Origin: Datura wrightii | Lineage: Eukaryota; Streptophyta; Magnoliopsida; Solanales; Solanaceae | DNA length: 64,000 nucleotides | Reading direction: 5' to 3' | Assembly (NCBI GenBank): GCA_035772735.1 | Contig: JASDFA010000019.1 | Span: 35,611,001 to 35,675,000 of the forward strand | Shown: one piece after another, positions 10,892 through 21,606 of the stretch | Layout of the letters: every line of letters begins with the position of its first letter | Position numbering within the stretch: position 1 is the first letter of the stretch | Made by a program: the position numbers and the translations under genes | Notes under the pieces: generated by a model | What the model was told of the DNA's origin: nothing | Databases searched by the model: none | Seen by the model: only the letters and a program-made list of their open reading frames with translations

Positions 10892-11736
10892 CTAAGCTGT
10901 CAACAAGTGCTCTCCGATAAGCTTTACTTTCTCCTCCAATTGGTGGATCATGTCAGGTCCTACTAATTCTGACTCCCCTACTTCGAACCACCTAATAGGG
11001 GATCTACATTTCCTCCCATATAAAGCTTCATAAGGTGCCATCTGGATCCCTAAATGGTAAATGTTATTATAAGAAAATTCAATAAGGGGTAAATGCTCAT
11101 CCCAACTGCCCCCGAAGTCTAACACGCATGCTCGTAATATATCCTCGAGCGTTTGAATTTTACGTTCTGCCTACTCATCTATTTGAGGATGGAAGAATGT
11201 ACTCAGATTAACATTTGTTCCCAAGCCTTTATGAAATGACTTCCAGAATCTAGCTGTGAATTATGCCCCCTGTCAGAAATGATAGAAGTCAGGACACCAT
11301 GTAGTCAAACTATTTCTCTGATATATAATTCAGCATAGTCCTCGGCTAAGAAGGTAATCCTAATGGGAAGAAAGTGAGCTGATTTCGTTAATCTGTCAAT
11401 AATCACCTAGATAGAATCAAATTTGAGCCTAATACGGGGTAACCCTGTCGCGAAATCCATGTTAATCGCTTCCTATTTACACATAGGTACTGCTATCTCC
11501 GGTGTCAATCCGCCGGGTCTCTGATGTTCAACCTTTACTTGCTGGCAATAAGGGCATTGTGCTACAAACTCGGCTACACCCTTTTTCATTCCAAGTCTCC
11601 AGTAAATATCTTTTATGTCATGATACATCTTTGTTGAACCTGGGTGAAGAGAATAACGGGAGTAATGTACCTCCGCCATGATCTGCTGGCAAAGTCCTGC
11701 CACATCAGGAACGCAGAGGCAACCCCTACATCTCAA
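10892..11736 (-). pseudogene. pol: Gypsy integrase: HHCC finger and catalytic core, broken
   Basis: The frame 11473-11736 carries the zinc finger: VHYSRYSLHPG (two His) and AQCPYCQQVK (CxxC). The core at 11126-11470 is interrupted by stops. The frame 10892-11125 carries the end of the core, WDEHLPLIEFSYNN and MAPYEALYGRKCRSP, which are standard chromovirus integrase words. Confidence 0.85.
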
Positions 11737-11934
11737 AACCCCGTCTTTGGTTACCTCAAAAGCTGGTACTTCACCTCACTAAACTTCATCTCTGAGTTGT
11801 ACCAAGCTAGGATCCTCATACTGCCGCTCTTTTACCTTTATAACCAGGGACAATACTGCGGTATTCTGAATCACTGCCCCACCATCTCCTACGTCTACCA
11901 TCCTGATGGCTAGGTTGGCTAATTGGTGCAATTC

Positions 11935-12480
11935 TCAAGCCAACTCCCACTGTTCGAGCCTCAAATGTGCCAAACTTCCCATCGATCTATGACTAAGGGC
12001 ATCTGCTATGATCTTAGCCTTCCCTGGATGGTTCAAAATATTCATGTCGTAGTCCTTCAACAATTCTAACCAGCGATGCTGCCGTAGATTCAACTCTTTC
12101 TGTTTAAAGATGTATTGGAGGCTCTTATGATCAGTAAAAATATCCAAGTGCACCCCATACAGGTAATGTCTCCATATTTTTAAGGTGTGAACTACTGCCG
12201 CTAACTCTAGGTCATGAGTGGGATAGTTCTTTTCATGCTTCCTCAACTGCCTTGAAGCGTAAGCAATTACCTTACCATGTTGCATCAGAACATACCCTAA
12301 CCCAGTGCCCGAAGCATCACAGTACACTGCGTAACCCTCTAAACCTTCTAGCAAAGCTATTATAGGCGCTGATATCAATCTATTTTTCAACTCCTAAAAA
12401 CTTTGTTCACACGCTTCAGTCCAGTGAAATTTAGCTACCTTCAGAGTTTACTTAGTTAAAGGCGCTGATAGAGTAGAAAA
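11935..12480 (-). pseudogene. pol: Gypsy RNase H, nearly intact
   Basis: A 151-codon frame (11935-12390) covers almost the whole domain. YCDASGTGLGYVLMQ, HDLELAAVVHTLKIWRHYLYG, FTDHKSLQYIF and IADALS supply the four catalytic acids D, E, D, D. The part linking to RT (12391-12480) is in another frame. It is the best-preserved enzyme segment of this element. Confidence 0.85.
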
Positions 12481-13200
12481 ACCCTCTACAAATATTCTAT
12501 AATACTCGGCTAACCCCAGAGAATTACGTACCTCAGTTGGAGTTGTAGGTCTAGTCCATGTCTTTACTGTCTCAATCTTCTGTGAATCTACCTGGATACC
12601 AGCGTCTGACACAATATGCCGCAAAAAAGGCCACAGAATTCAGCCAGAACTCACATTTAGACAATTTTGCATAGAGTTGATGATCCCTGAGAATTTGGAG
12701 CACTGTTCGCAAATGACCTCGGTGTTCTGCTTCTGAGCGGGAATACACCAGAATGTCATCAATGAATACTGTCATAAACAAATTCAGATACATCCTGACG
12801 ATGTTGTTCATCAGATCCATGAATACCGCAGGAGCATTTTTCAATCTGAAGGACATGACTAGGAATTCAAAATGGCCATACCTGGTCCTGAAAGCCGTTT
12901 ACGGGATATATCTTTCCTGAACCCGAACCTGGTGATACCCAGACCTTAAGTCGATCTTAGGGAAATACTTCACCTCTTGTAGTTGATCAAACAAGTCATC
13001 TATCCTAGGAAGCGGGTATTTATTCTTGACAATGACTTTATTTAGCTATCTGTAATCTATACACATGCAGAGAGAGCCATCTTTCTTTCTTACAAACAGA
13101 ATTGGCGCACCCTACGGTGAAGTACTCGAGCTAATAAAGCCCTTATCCAACAGATCTTTTAGTTGTTCCTTTAATTCTCTAAGCTCAAAAAGAGCTATTC
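12481..13200 (-). pseudogene. pol: Gypsy reverse transcriptase, broken
   Basis: The frame 12572-12856 contains MSFRLKNAPAVFMDLMN and VFIDDILVYS, the central RT motifs, and KLSKCEFW after them. The N-terminal part (12900-13200) is readable but out of frame, and a frame change follows CEFWLNSVAF, after which the sequence is unrelated. Confidence 0.85.
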
Positions 13201-13865
13201 GATATAGAGGATGGATATAGGCTGAGTACCTGGTAATAGGTCGATAGAAAAATCGATCTCCCGTTCTGGGGGAATACCAGAAAGTTCATCTAGGAACACA
13301 TATGGGAATTCATTGACTACTGGAATGACTGAAGAGTCGAGCATTCTGCTCGGACATCCTGAACCCTGACAATATGATAGATGCAACCCTTTGCTATCAA
13401 TTTTCTTGCCCGAAGACAAGATATAAACCTACCTTTTGGCATGGCTGCATTGTATTTCCAATCTCGTATTACCTCCTCTGGAAAGTGGAATCGAACAGTC
13501 TTGGTCCAACATTCTACATTGGCGTAAAATGGTGCTAGCCAATCTATACCCATAATTGCATCAAAGTCAATCATTTCTAGTTCCACTAAATCTGCCAAAG
13601 TTTGGCAACCAACAACCTCTACTGTGCAGCCCTGTAGATCCTTTTAGCTATGATCGAATCACTGATGGGCGTAGATACAGAAAAAGGTCACTGAAGCAAT
13701 TTCGGCATTATACCAAACTTCCGAGCTTCTAGTGGGGTAACATAAGATAGAGTGGAACTTGGGTCTATCAAAACATAAGCCGAATGAGAAAAAATGTCCA
13801 ACATACCTGTCATAACATCCGTCAATGACTCTGACTCCTGTCGCCTCGATAAAGCATAGGTGCAA
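13195..13865 (-). pseudogene. pol: Gypsy aspartic protease and linker to RT
   Basis: Near 13732-13786 the minus strand reads AYVLIDPSSTLSYVTP, the protease active-site region; the usual Gly after the catalytic Asp motif is Ser. The frame 13317-13598 continues with MIDFDAIMGIDWLAPFYANVEC and the frame 13195-13419 with VVNEFPYVFLDELSGIPPEREIDF, the entry into RT. At least three frame changes separate these. Confidence 0.8.
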
Positions 13866-13984
13866 TACAGACCGATGCTTGAACTCGATGCTCCTGACCT
13901 GCCTCGGCCTCTGCCGGCTGAAGCTGAGGGCCTACGCCCTACTAGGGATACTGAGGCACGTGACCCTTCTGAAGATCTATCCTG

Positions 13985-15204
13985 TCTGTCCCGATCACTC
14001 TAACCCCTAGCTGGACAGTCCCTCATCATGTGATCCTCTTGTCCACGGGTGTAACATGCAGTAGAACAATACCTTCATGCCCCAAGGTGATGTTGACTGT
14101 AAATTGGTCAAGGTGGCACACTGAGTCTACTCTACTTTAACCCTCTCTGCTGCTGCAAACCTGATGGTTGTGAGCTCTCGCTGGGTCATGACTACCTCCG
14201 ATGGCCTGGTCTACCACCCTGCTGCTGCTGTGGTGGTGGGGGTCTGGGTGGTTTGCCTGACAGTCATGTCCTAGGCCCACCCTAAAACTCTGCCTGTGTG
14301 TCACTAGGTCTAGCCCTGCAGCACTGCTCCGGACTTGCCCTCTCTACCTCCCGCTATCACTACCTGATACCCTCAATACTCTGAGCAAATGCCTGAATAT
14401 GGGCAATATCCATATCCTCCGATAGGGTGGTCGTAACACAAATCTCCACATACTCTGAAAGTAGCCCCATAATGAACTGGTGCACCCTGGATAGCATAGT
14501 GTCTACGAAAGCTGGTGCATATCGGTCCAAGGAGTCAAATCTCATAGTGTACTCCTGAACACTCATCGAACCCTACTCCAAATGCAAAAACTGATCTACC
14601 CGGGCCTATCAGATTTCTCATGGAAAATAGTGGTCCAAGAAGGCCTCTGAAAAGCTGGACCAAGTCGGAGGGGAACATCTCTAACTCGAAACCTCTCCCA
14701 ACTCTCGTACCATAACACTGCTATGTCCTGCAACTGAAATACTGCTAACTTAACCGACTCCGCCGGTGTGGCATGCATTACCCTAAAGATCTTCTACAAC
14801 TGGTCCAAAAATTACTGAAGGTCCTCATCTCGATCCGTCCCTGTGAAATGCGGGGAACTCAGAGCGAGGAACTCTCGAACCCTCGAACTACCAGGACCTC
14901 CTGAAGATTCAGCAACCACGGGTGCCACTGGCTGACATCACGCAGCCATCATCTGAGCTAATATGAAGACAGCGCTCCTAACCTCCTGGTCTGATGGTAT
15001 CAGTATAAGAGCTGTTAGAGGTGGTGCGGACACATCTACCGCTCTAGACGACTCCTGGAGTGGCGGAGAGTGCTTGGGAGATCGAGATGAAGTATCTCTG
15101 TCTCCCTCTAATCATACCGGCTCTGACTGGGGCACCCTACTAGTGCCCTCTCCTGCTGCGACGTCTAGCTTCCTACCAATCATGGTCTGTCACGTGTCCG
15201 ACAT
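13985..15204 (-). pseudogene. gag: Gypsy Gag with defective zinc knuckle
   Basis: The candidate start at 15204 (MSDT) meets a stop after four codons. Downstream pieces are recognisable: RVMHATPAESVKLAVFQLQDIAVLWYESWE (14596-14800) and SVQEYTMRFDSLDRYAP (14360-14566), the Gag core of Tekay-type elements. The knuckle near 14016-14060 reads CYTRGQEDHMMRDC, so the second Cys is Arg and the site is defective. A Gln/Pro-rich low-complexity stretch (14160-14260) follows the core. Confidence 0.8.
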
Positions 15205-15399
15205 TTCTTTGTATACAAGCAAAATATAGTAAACTTAAGGACTCAACCCTATAAAGCTCATCTCTATAGCATGACTGGAAAAGAAATAAGAGTAACCACC
15301 CTAACATGCCTCGCAGCCTCCTGTCTATAGAATGTGGTGCACAACACATTCATAGACAAGACTCTACTTGGCACGCCTTGCAGACTCCCTGGGATACGA

Positions 15400-15418
15400 C
15401 TTGCTCTAATACCAAGTT
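15400..15418 (-). other. Primer-binding site, initiator tRNA-Met type
   Basis: Minus-strand TTGGTATTAGAGC begins just after the 5' LTR and matches the 3' end complement of plant initiator tRNA-Met (TGGTATCAGAGC) at 11 of 12 positions. Confidence 0.85.
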
Positions 15419-17518
15419 TGTCACGCCCCACCTTAAGAGGCATGACTGGCACCTAGTGCCACACTGGAATCTGACTGACCTGGCTAGGCTTATGCATATT
15501 TGGTGCATGCCCACAACTTAATTCTAGAAAGCAACGAGCTATATCTCGACTGTAAATAAAGCCTCCAGCCGACAAGGTCATATAGCAACCTGTAAACGAA
15601 AATAGCTAACCAATAACAAGCAATAGAAAGGAATCCTATGGAGGTCGACAAGACTACCATGCTGTCTAGTTATAATTGAAATGAAAATCAGGAAACTATA
15701 ACTATACTATAGTCGAAAACGCCACTATCTAGTAGCTAAACAAGGCCCCACATGGCCGTCACACGAAATAAAACATATATAGGCCCTACACCGCCAATAA
15801 CAACTAACCACAGGGAACCTATAAATCTGCAAGCCTCTAGGAGTGGAATAATGGTTGAGACAAGGTCCCGACCTACCCATACTGTACAATCAAAAAAGCA
15901 AACCTTCTAACTAATTATCTCCAGAGAAGAGGAGCTAACTGTACTACTAATTTTGGCTGAAAGCTAAGAAGGCCCTGATCCGCATCTATCCTCCCCTGCA
16001 GGCAAGTAATGTAGCACCCCAAGATGGGCGTCAGTACAATATGTATCGAATATGTAAGGCAGTAAGTAAACATGACTGAATAAAACTGAAATGAAACTGA
16101 AAGCAACTGAATAGAGGGACAGAGATACTACTTGACTAACTTAATAGCCTGCTGCCTAATCTATCAATAAATAGTGCAAACAAGAACCTTACCTACCCCC
16201 CATAAATCCGGAAGGTAGAATCAGCACAGAATAACCCACTCGGGGCCTCCACAAGCCCTGGCGATCACACTTCAATCTCTGTATACCCCTAACGAGGTCA
16301 CAATAAGTCAACTGGTAACTATAGACAACCTACCGGTCCCCTTGGTCTACACTTGGGCCTACTCAGCCCTTGAACTGTAGTTGTGTCTGAGTATGGTGGA
16401 CTCCTAATAACTGCATGCCGGGCACCAGACTCGATGGGGGTGTACTACCGATACGACATAGAAATAATAGTCCAGCCATTGAATGGACTATATAAGGCCC
16501 TTGGACCTCTGCATCGTCACTGGAGACGACATATCGCTCCTCAAAGCAACATAATATAGCCCCTGGGGGGCAACGACACAGCTAGTAACCCTAGGGTTGG
16601 TTATGGAAGGCCATACAGGGCAAGGTAAATCCCAAGCTAAACATAGAATACTGATTTCAGCTAATAGAAATAGCTAATCACAATAACAATACTTCTAGAT
16701 CCTTTACTGGGATTCGACTGTATTACAATGCTATAGAAACTAACTTGCCGAAGGAATTTGCCTTAACATACCTTAGTTGTTGATTCCTGATTATCTGACA
16801 AGTTTCGATTGTATTCAATAGCTCTTTTCCAACTGTAACCGTAATACTAGGAGAAAGAGACTAGTTTCAATTCCAAGTTTGACTAAAAATGATAACTTTC
16901 AATGCTAATAATAATAATAATACTTCAACTTCACAGAATACGGTTGAAAACCCATAATTTTCCGAGAGTTTAGAAGGGAGAAATGCTTACTTGATGCCTG
17001 TGACTATATAGGAATCAATTAGGAGCAATTCTGATCACTTCTACTCGGCGGAGTTTCGATTTTTCAGGCATATTTTGAGAAAATAACACCATAGTAATGC
17101 TCCCTGTAGGCTTAGAACTTGATACCTGAAGTTAATTTGAGTTTGGATCGCTTTTAGCAGCGTAATCGGAGGAAATCACATGAAAAAGGGCGTTTCTTAC
17201 TATTCTGGACGAGGGTTTATCTTATCAAATGAATTCAATTGAAAAGATCTTAATATATATAACTTTGGGCGGTGGATAGGGGGTCCATGACACGGACCCC
17301 ATCGCGCCAATTTTGGGGCTTGTCACGGTGCCCAACACCCAGGGAGGGGTCCGTGACACGTTGCCCCTGTTGCAGCCTGTCCGGCCTTCTCCCTTACTAC
17401 CTCGATTCCGCGCTCGTTCGACTTTTCCCAGGCCCTTTCTCGTACGCGTCGTACTCTAAAATTCTCGACTTACGTACGAGTATGCCGACTAAACGATAGA
17501 AACTTACAGGATGTAACA
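15419..17518 (-). repeat. 5' LTR of the Tekay-type element
   Basis: Begins TGTCACGCCCCACC and ends GGATGTAACA in plus orientation. It is 2.1 kb, colinear with 8086-10144. The promoter end (17220-17300) has the TATA-like run and the GGTCCATGACACGGACC near-palindrome also found in the two other copies. Confidence 0.9.
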
Positions 17519-18421
17519 ATTTGGTTACTAGATAAGAACAAATTAATATATGAATAACTTGGTTATTTATGTATTAATTTTGTACATTTGATTTTTAAAT
17601 AGGATAAAAACTATTCATATATTAATTTTATATAATGTTTGGTTGGTAGGTTCCAAATGTTGTATAAAAATTATTCATATATTAATTTTATATAGTGTTT
17701 GGTTGTGTTTTAATAATTCTACATAATTAATAATTACATAACTTATGAGGAAATCTATGTATAATTTTATACAAGGTAGAAGGTGAAATAAGTTACATGA
17801 ATATTAGTTATACATAGATTAAAATAATAGAATTACACTAATTCTTTTTCTAATTGAGTACTATAAAAAAATAATCACCTTTTTCTGTGTACATTTACCC
17901 AAAATTTGTTATCACTTTTTATTTAAAGCAAAGAAAAATTACTAAAAATAAAAGTTATCATTTCTTTTTTAAAGTAGTCAATTACTCATTACGGTAATGT
18001 GAGATACACAATTTTTAAACTAAAAAAATTATTAACTCACTACAGTATGTGAATAATCTATTTTTTAAAAAAAATAAATTATAAAATAAAATTTTATATT
18101 ATTTGTTTACATATTTATTTGTAAATAATATAGATTAATTTACAATAAATTAAGTATTCAATAATTAATAATTCACGTATTGTAATCTCTACATAACTAA
18201 TACTTGTATAATAATACCTACATAACTAATACATGAATAACTCAAACCTGCACAACTAATCCCTACATAAAATAATATATAGATTCCTCATAATTAATTC
18301 ATGTATTACAAATATTTGCGTAGCTCTAACCAGAAACCAAATGGCCCCTTAGTGTCTTACTTGTACAATATGTTGAGTAAAATATCTTTATTTTTCTGAC
18401 AATAGAAAAATGAGTGATTTG

Positions 18422-19714
18422 AGAATTGATTGAAATGGTGTGGATTGAGTTAAAAAATATAATAAATAGATTTGTCAGATTTTTATAATTAAAAGGATGA
18501 AAATATATAGGTAGTGGAGCACCTTTAGTGTGCAACTTTCACTTTCAAAAAACAACGGACCTTTAAATATATTTACATGAAGATACTCTACTGTCCATGA
18601 TCCTTTAGTGAATATTTTAAATTTTCAAGAAATTTTATATGTTCTAAAGCACCTTTAATGTTATTTTAATTCTCTGAAAATTTGAAAATTTTATCTTTTT
18701 TGCGTTGATGCAACTATTCAGGATAATTTTTACAGATTTTGAAGGTTCACACCTAGTAAGGCACCTTCACCCAAATTAGAAAGATACGCTTACATTAGAG
18801 AGTTTTTTCTATAAATAATCCTTATGTTCCTTCAGCATTATTTTGTTTGAATGATCCTTACAAATTCAAGCAGATGGAGCATGAATTAGATGGATTTAGC
18901 TAAATTTAATATATTTGTTATAATAATTTTAGAAATACAGTAGGTTCAATTAATATTTTCTCCATGAAATATTCGCATATATATAATATAAACAACTATT
19001 AAATTTCAAAATTATAACTTTACAAGTACAATATATTTGATGCCAAGAACTTTAAATGTTAGATTCGTCAAATATTTTTATATTGAACTTTTCTCTAAAT
19101 GTAATATAGGCTTGTTTTTACCTTATATTTTATTCTTGTAATATTATTATTCGCATTGTCGAACTAATGGAGAATGTCTGTCAAGTTTCATAGGTCATAT
19201 AGGGTGGAATTGTTAGAGTCTGACACCAAATGGGCAACAAAATAATTAAAAAAATTTAAACCACACACTTAAAGTTTAAATTAACTAAATGGGACATAAG
19301 AATCATTTATGGAGAAGACTCTCTAATGCAAGAGTGTCTTTGTAATTTGGCTGAAGGTGTCTTACAGCTTAGTAGGCATGAGTCTTCAAAATCTGTAAAA
19401 GCTTTTTAGAATAGTCACTACATCAGCGCAAAAAAAAGATAACTTTTTCAGATTCTCAAAGAATTAAATAACATTAAAACTGTTTTAGAAAATATAAGCA
19501 TTTCTTGAAAATTTAAAATATTCATGAAAGGCTCATAAAAATAAAACATTTTCAGTGTAAATATATTTAATCGTTCTATTTATTTTTTAGCATAAAAATT
19601 ACATACTAAAAATGTTTCACTACCTGTATATTTCCACCATTTTAATTATAAAAAATCTTACAAACCTATTTATTATATTTTTTCCTCAAGCCATACCATT
19701 TCAATCAGATTCCC
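18422..19714. repeat. Long inverted repeat, ~410-bp arms, 460-bp spacer
   Basis: Left arm 18422-18830 pairs with right arm 19291-19714 in reverse complement. Shared words include TTGAAATGGTRTGG, ATATAATAAATAGRTTTGT, GAATATTTTAAATTTTCAAGAAAT, TTTACAGATTTTGAAG and GCATTAGAGAGT. Identity is perhaps 75-80% with small gaps. The spacer 18831-19290 is AT-rich without a gene. It is probably a long-TIR (foldback or MULE-type) non-autonomous element; I could not fix its ends or a target duplication. Confidence 0.7.
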
Positions 19715-20211
19715 AGTTTTTGTTAGTGGTTGTGATATAGGAAAGAAAGAGACCAGGTAAGTGGGTGTCATATGGGAAAGAAAGGGACCAGGTAACTACC
19801 AATACCAAACTCTATTTATTCCCTTCAGTTACGCTGCAGTTGAAGATCTCTTTTATTATCTTACGTATCCAAACATGTGATGGTGGAGCCCCAGGCCATG
19901 TGGTCATGTGGATACTAGTCAGTCCTCAGCATTGGGCCCTCACCTTCTCTTTTTACTCCATTTCTCTGCTGAAACTTACGACCAAAAGTGACACCGAAAA
20001 CATTATTCCTATTTAAAGACCAGAAACCGGTTGATGAACATGTTGTCTTCAGAAAACGATTCCGGAACTTAAATGACTTAATAAAAATAAAATTCGATCA
20101 AAATAATAAGTAAAAATAAAATTTATAAAAATTACATATAGTGCACTAAACTAGTGCACTGTAGAACTCTCATTGACAGACCAAGCCATCCGTTATGATC
20201 AATGTTATCAT
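19715..20211. other. Unassigned segment with a short tandem duplication
   Basis: GGAAAGAAAGRGACCAGGTAA occurs twice (19739-19758 and 19773-19793). The stretch 19840-20010 has a more balanced composition than its surroundings and an 83-codon frame with no recognisable family. GTGCACTAAACTAGTGCAC (20141-20159) is a short palindrome. It could be old single-copy DNA. Confidence 0.3.
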
Positions 20212-20216
20212 ATAGC

Positions 20217-21590
20217 TGTTGGGATATAAACTATTAACTATGTGTTTAAATAGAGTATTTATTATAGAACTATTATTTATTCAATTTTAATAAAGATTTA
20301 AATAAATCATATATTAGTTGATGTGTCCTTTACTTATATAGTAGATGATTTAGTGTATAGAGTTTAGCTTATACACAGAAGATTAAATCGTCGGTTTTTA
20401 TAAGTATAAAGTTTATATATGTTCACAATTCATCTTAGATTGTAATACAAGATTAAATATAATTTATCTTGATTATTGGAATGGTATAATTTCAACTTCT
20501 TGTGCCAGTACATTTTGTATGTATTGAACGGACCAAGTAGAGATAAGTATTTTATCTGACTTAATAAAATAAATTCTCTAGATCATTAAATGTACTTATA
20601 CTCTTAATCTTGATAAAATTATTATGATCAATGTAATTTGTTTGTTGTTTTGATCTATCAAAGGGTGAAACTCAATCTTTTGTGAGTTAAAATGTTCTCG
20701 ATAGGTTGGATGATGACAAATGACATTTGTGAAATAATAATTAGTGTATGGAATTCATATCTCGGCCTTGAGATTGATGATACCCCTTTATGATTGCTTA
20801 TAACTTTTCATGTGAAAAAACTGCAAGGTGGATTTAGTATCCGACACATAAAATAAGTTAAGCATTTGAATAAAGGATTAAATTAATCAATGAATTAAAC
20901 AATCAAAAATTTAATTCGATTGATTGATATTTGTAATCTTAACATGGAGAGTTAAGTAAGAATTAATGGACGATTTTGAAATTAGACCGAGGAGTGCAAT
21001 TACGATTTTTTAGTGGAATAATCTGTAATTTATTATGGTAGGTTAATTCATTCATTTTGAGAATTAATACCATAATTGAAAACCTTACTAATTAAATATG
21101 TGGTTCCTGCTATGCCTGATTAATTAATGAACTTGGAAAGAAGAAATCGATTTTCTAGAAGAACTAAAATCTTGCAAGATTTTAGTTAAAATAAACTGAT
21201 CTTCTAGAAGGAAAGTTTAATTATTACTTGGAGAGAAAGATTCCTATACATTTTGGGACTAGGGTTTTATATCCTAAAACGTAGTTATAAATAGGATTCT
21301 CTTCCTCTATGAAAGATGATAGAAGAACTTTAACCTTTCTGAGATGCAGTATTTTCCCACATAATTATTTTGTACTCGGAGATTTTTGAGGCTATAGCAG
21401 AAGATCGCAGACCTGGAGAACGCATTGGACGATTTGTGTGATATCTTCAAGAGGATTGATTCGCGGTCACGCTTCAAGAGATAAATATCAATTTTATATT
21501 TGATTAAAACCCGTGTTATTATGTTGTCTATATTACATGCAAGTTTGATCCTGAATTGTTGCTTCCACTGTGTATATGTGTATTCCAACA
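20217..21590 (+). repeat. 5' LTR of the copia element
   Basis: Starts TGTTGGGATATAAAC and ends TATTCCAACA. It matches 26398-27810 and, in reverse, 4891-5607. TATAAATAGGATTCTCTTCC at 21285-21304 is a good core promoter candidate, as expected inside a copia LTR. Confidence 0.9.
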
Positions 21591-21591
21591 A

Positions 21592-21606
21592 TTGGCATCA
21601 AGAGCC
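21592..21606 (+). other. Primer-binding site, initiator tRNA-Met type
   Basis: TTGGCATCAAGAGCC lies one base after the LTR end, against TTGGTATCAGAGCC expected. It has one substitution and one extra A. Confidence 0.75.

Larger units (their letters stand above)
8086..17518 (-). mobile_element. Complete but inactive Ty3/gypsy chromovirus (Tekay/Del type)
   Basis: Two direct LTRs (15419-17518 upstream, 8086-10144 downstream in minus orientation) enclose primer site, gag, protease, RT, RNase H, integrase, a C-terminal region and a polypurine tract, all in order on the minus strand. The flanks ATTTA (8081-8085) and ATTTG (17519-17523) are a 5-bp target duplication with one mismatch. The length is 9.4 kb. 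The LTRs differ at roughly one base in ten by eye, so the insertion is old, and the coding region has many stops. Confidence 0.9.
8076..18348. mobile_element. Harbinger/Tourist-like MITE, interrupted by a gypsy element
   Basis: The left terminus GGGGCATTTGGTT, obtained by reading 8076-8085 on into 17524 across the inserted element, is the inverted repeat of the right terminus AACCAAATGGCCCC (18335-18348) with one base gap. Three-base CTA (8073-8075) and TTA (18349-18351) flank it, fitting the TWA target duplication of PIF/Harbinger MITEs with one transition. Without the insertion it is ~835 bp, very AT-rich and non-coding. It carries a 60-bp internal tandem repeat (17602-17640 and 17662-17700). 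Confidence 0.6.

Noticed and set aside
15400..15418. tRNA-like sequence (also at 21592, 30817, 39706)
   Set aside because: Only the 3'-end complement of a tRNA is present, in the exact position of a primer-binding site; these are not tRNA genes.
19765..20016. 83-codon frame in a less AT-rich stretch, possible gene
   Set aside because: No homology recognised, no splice or upstream evidence; noted only as an unassigned segment.
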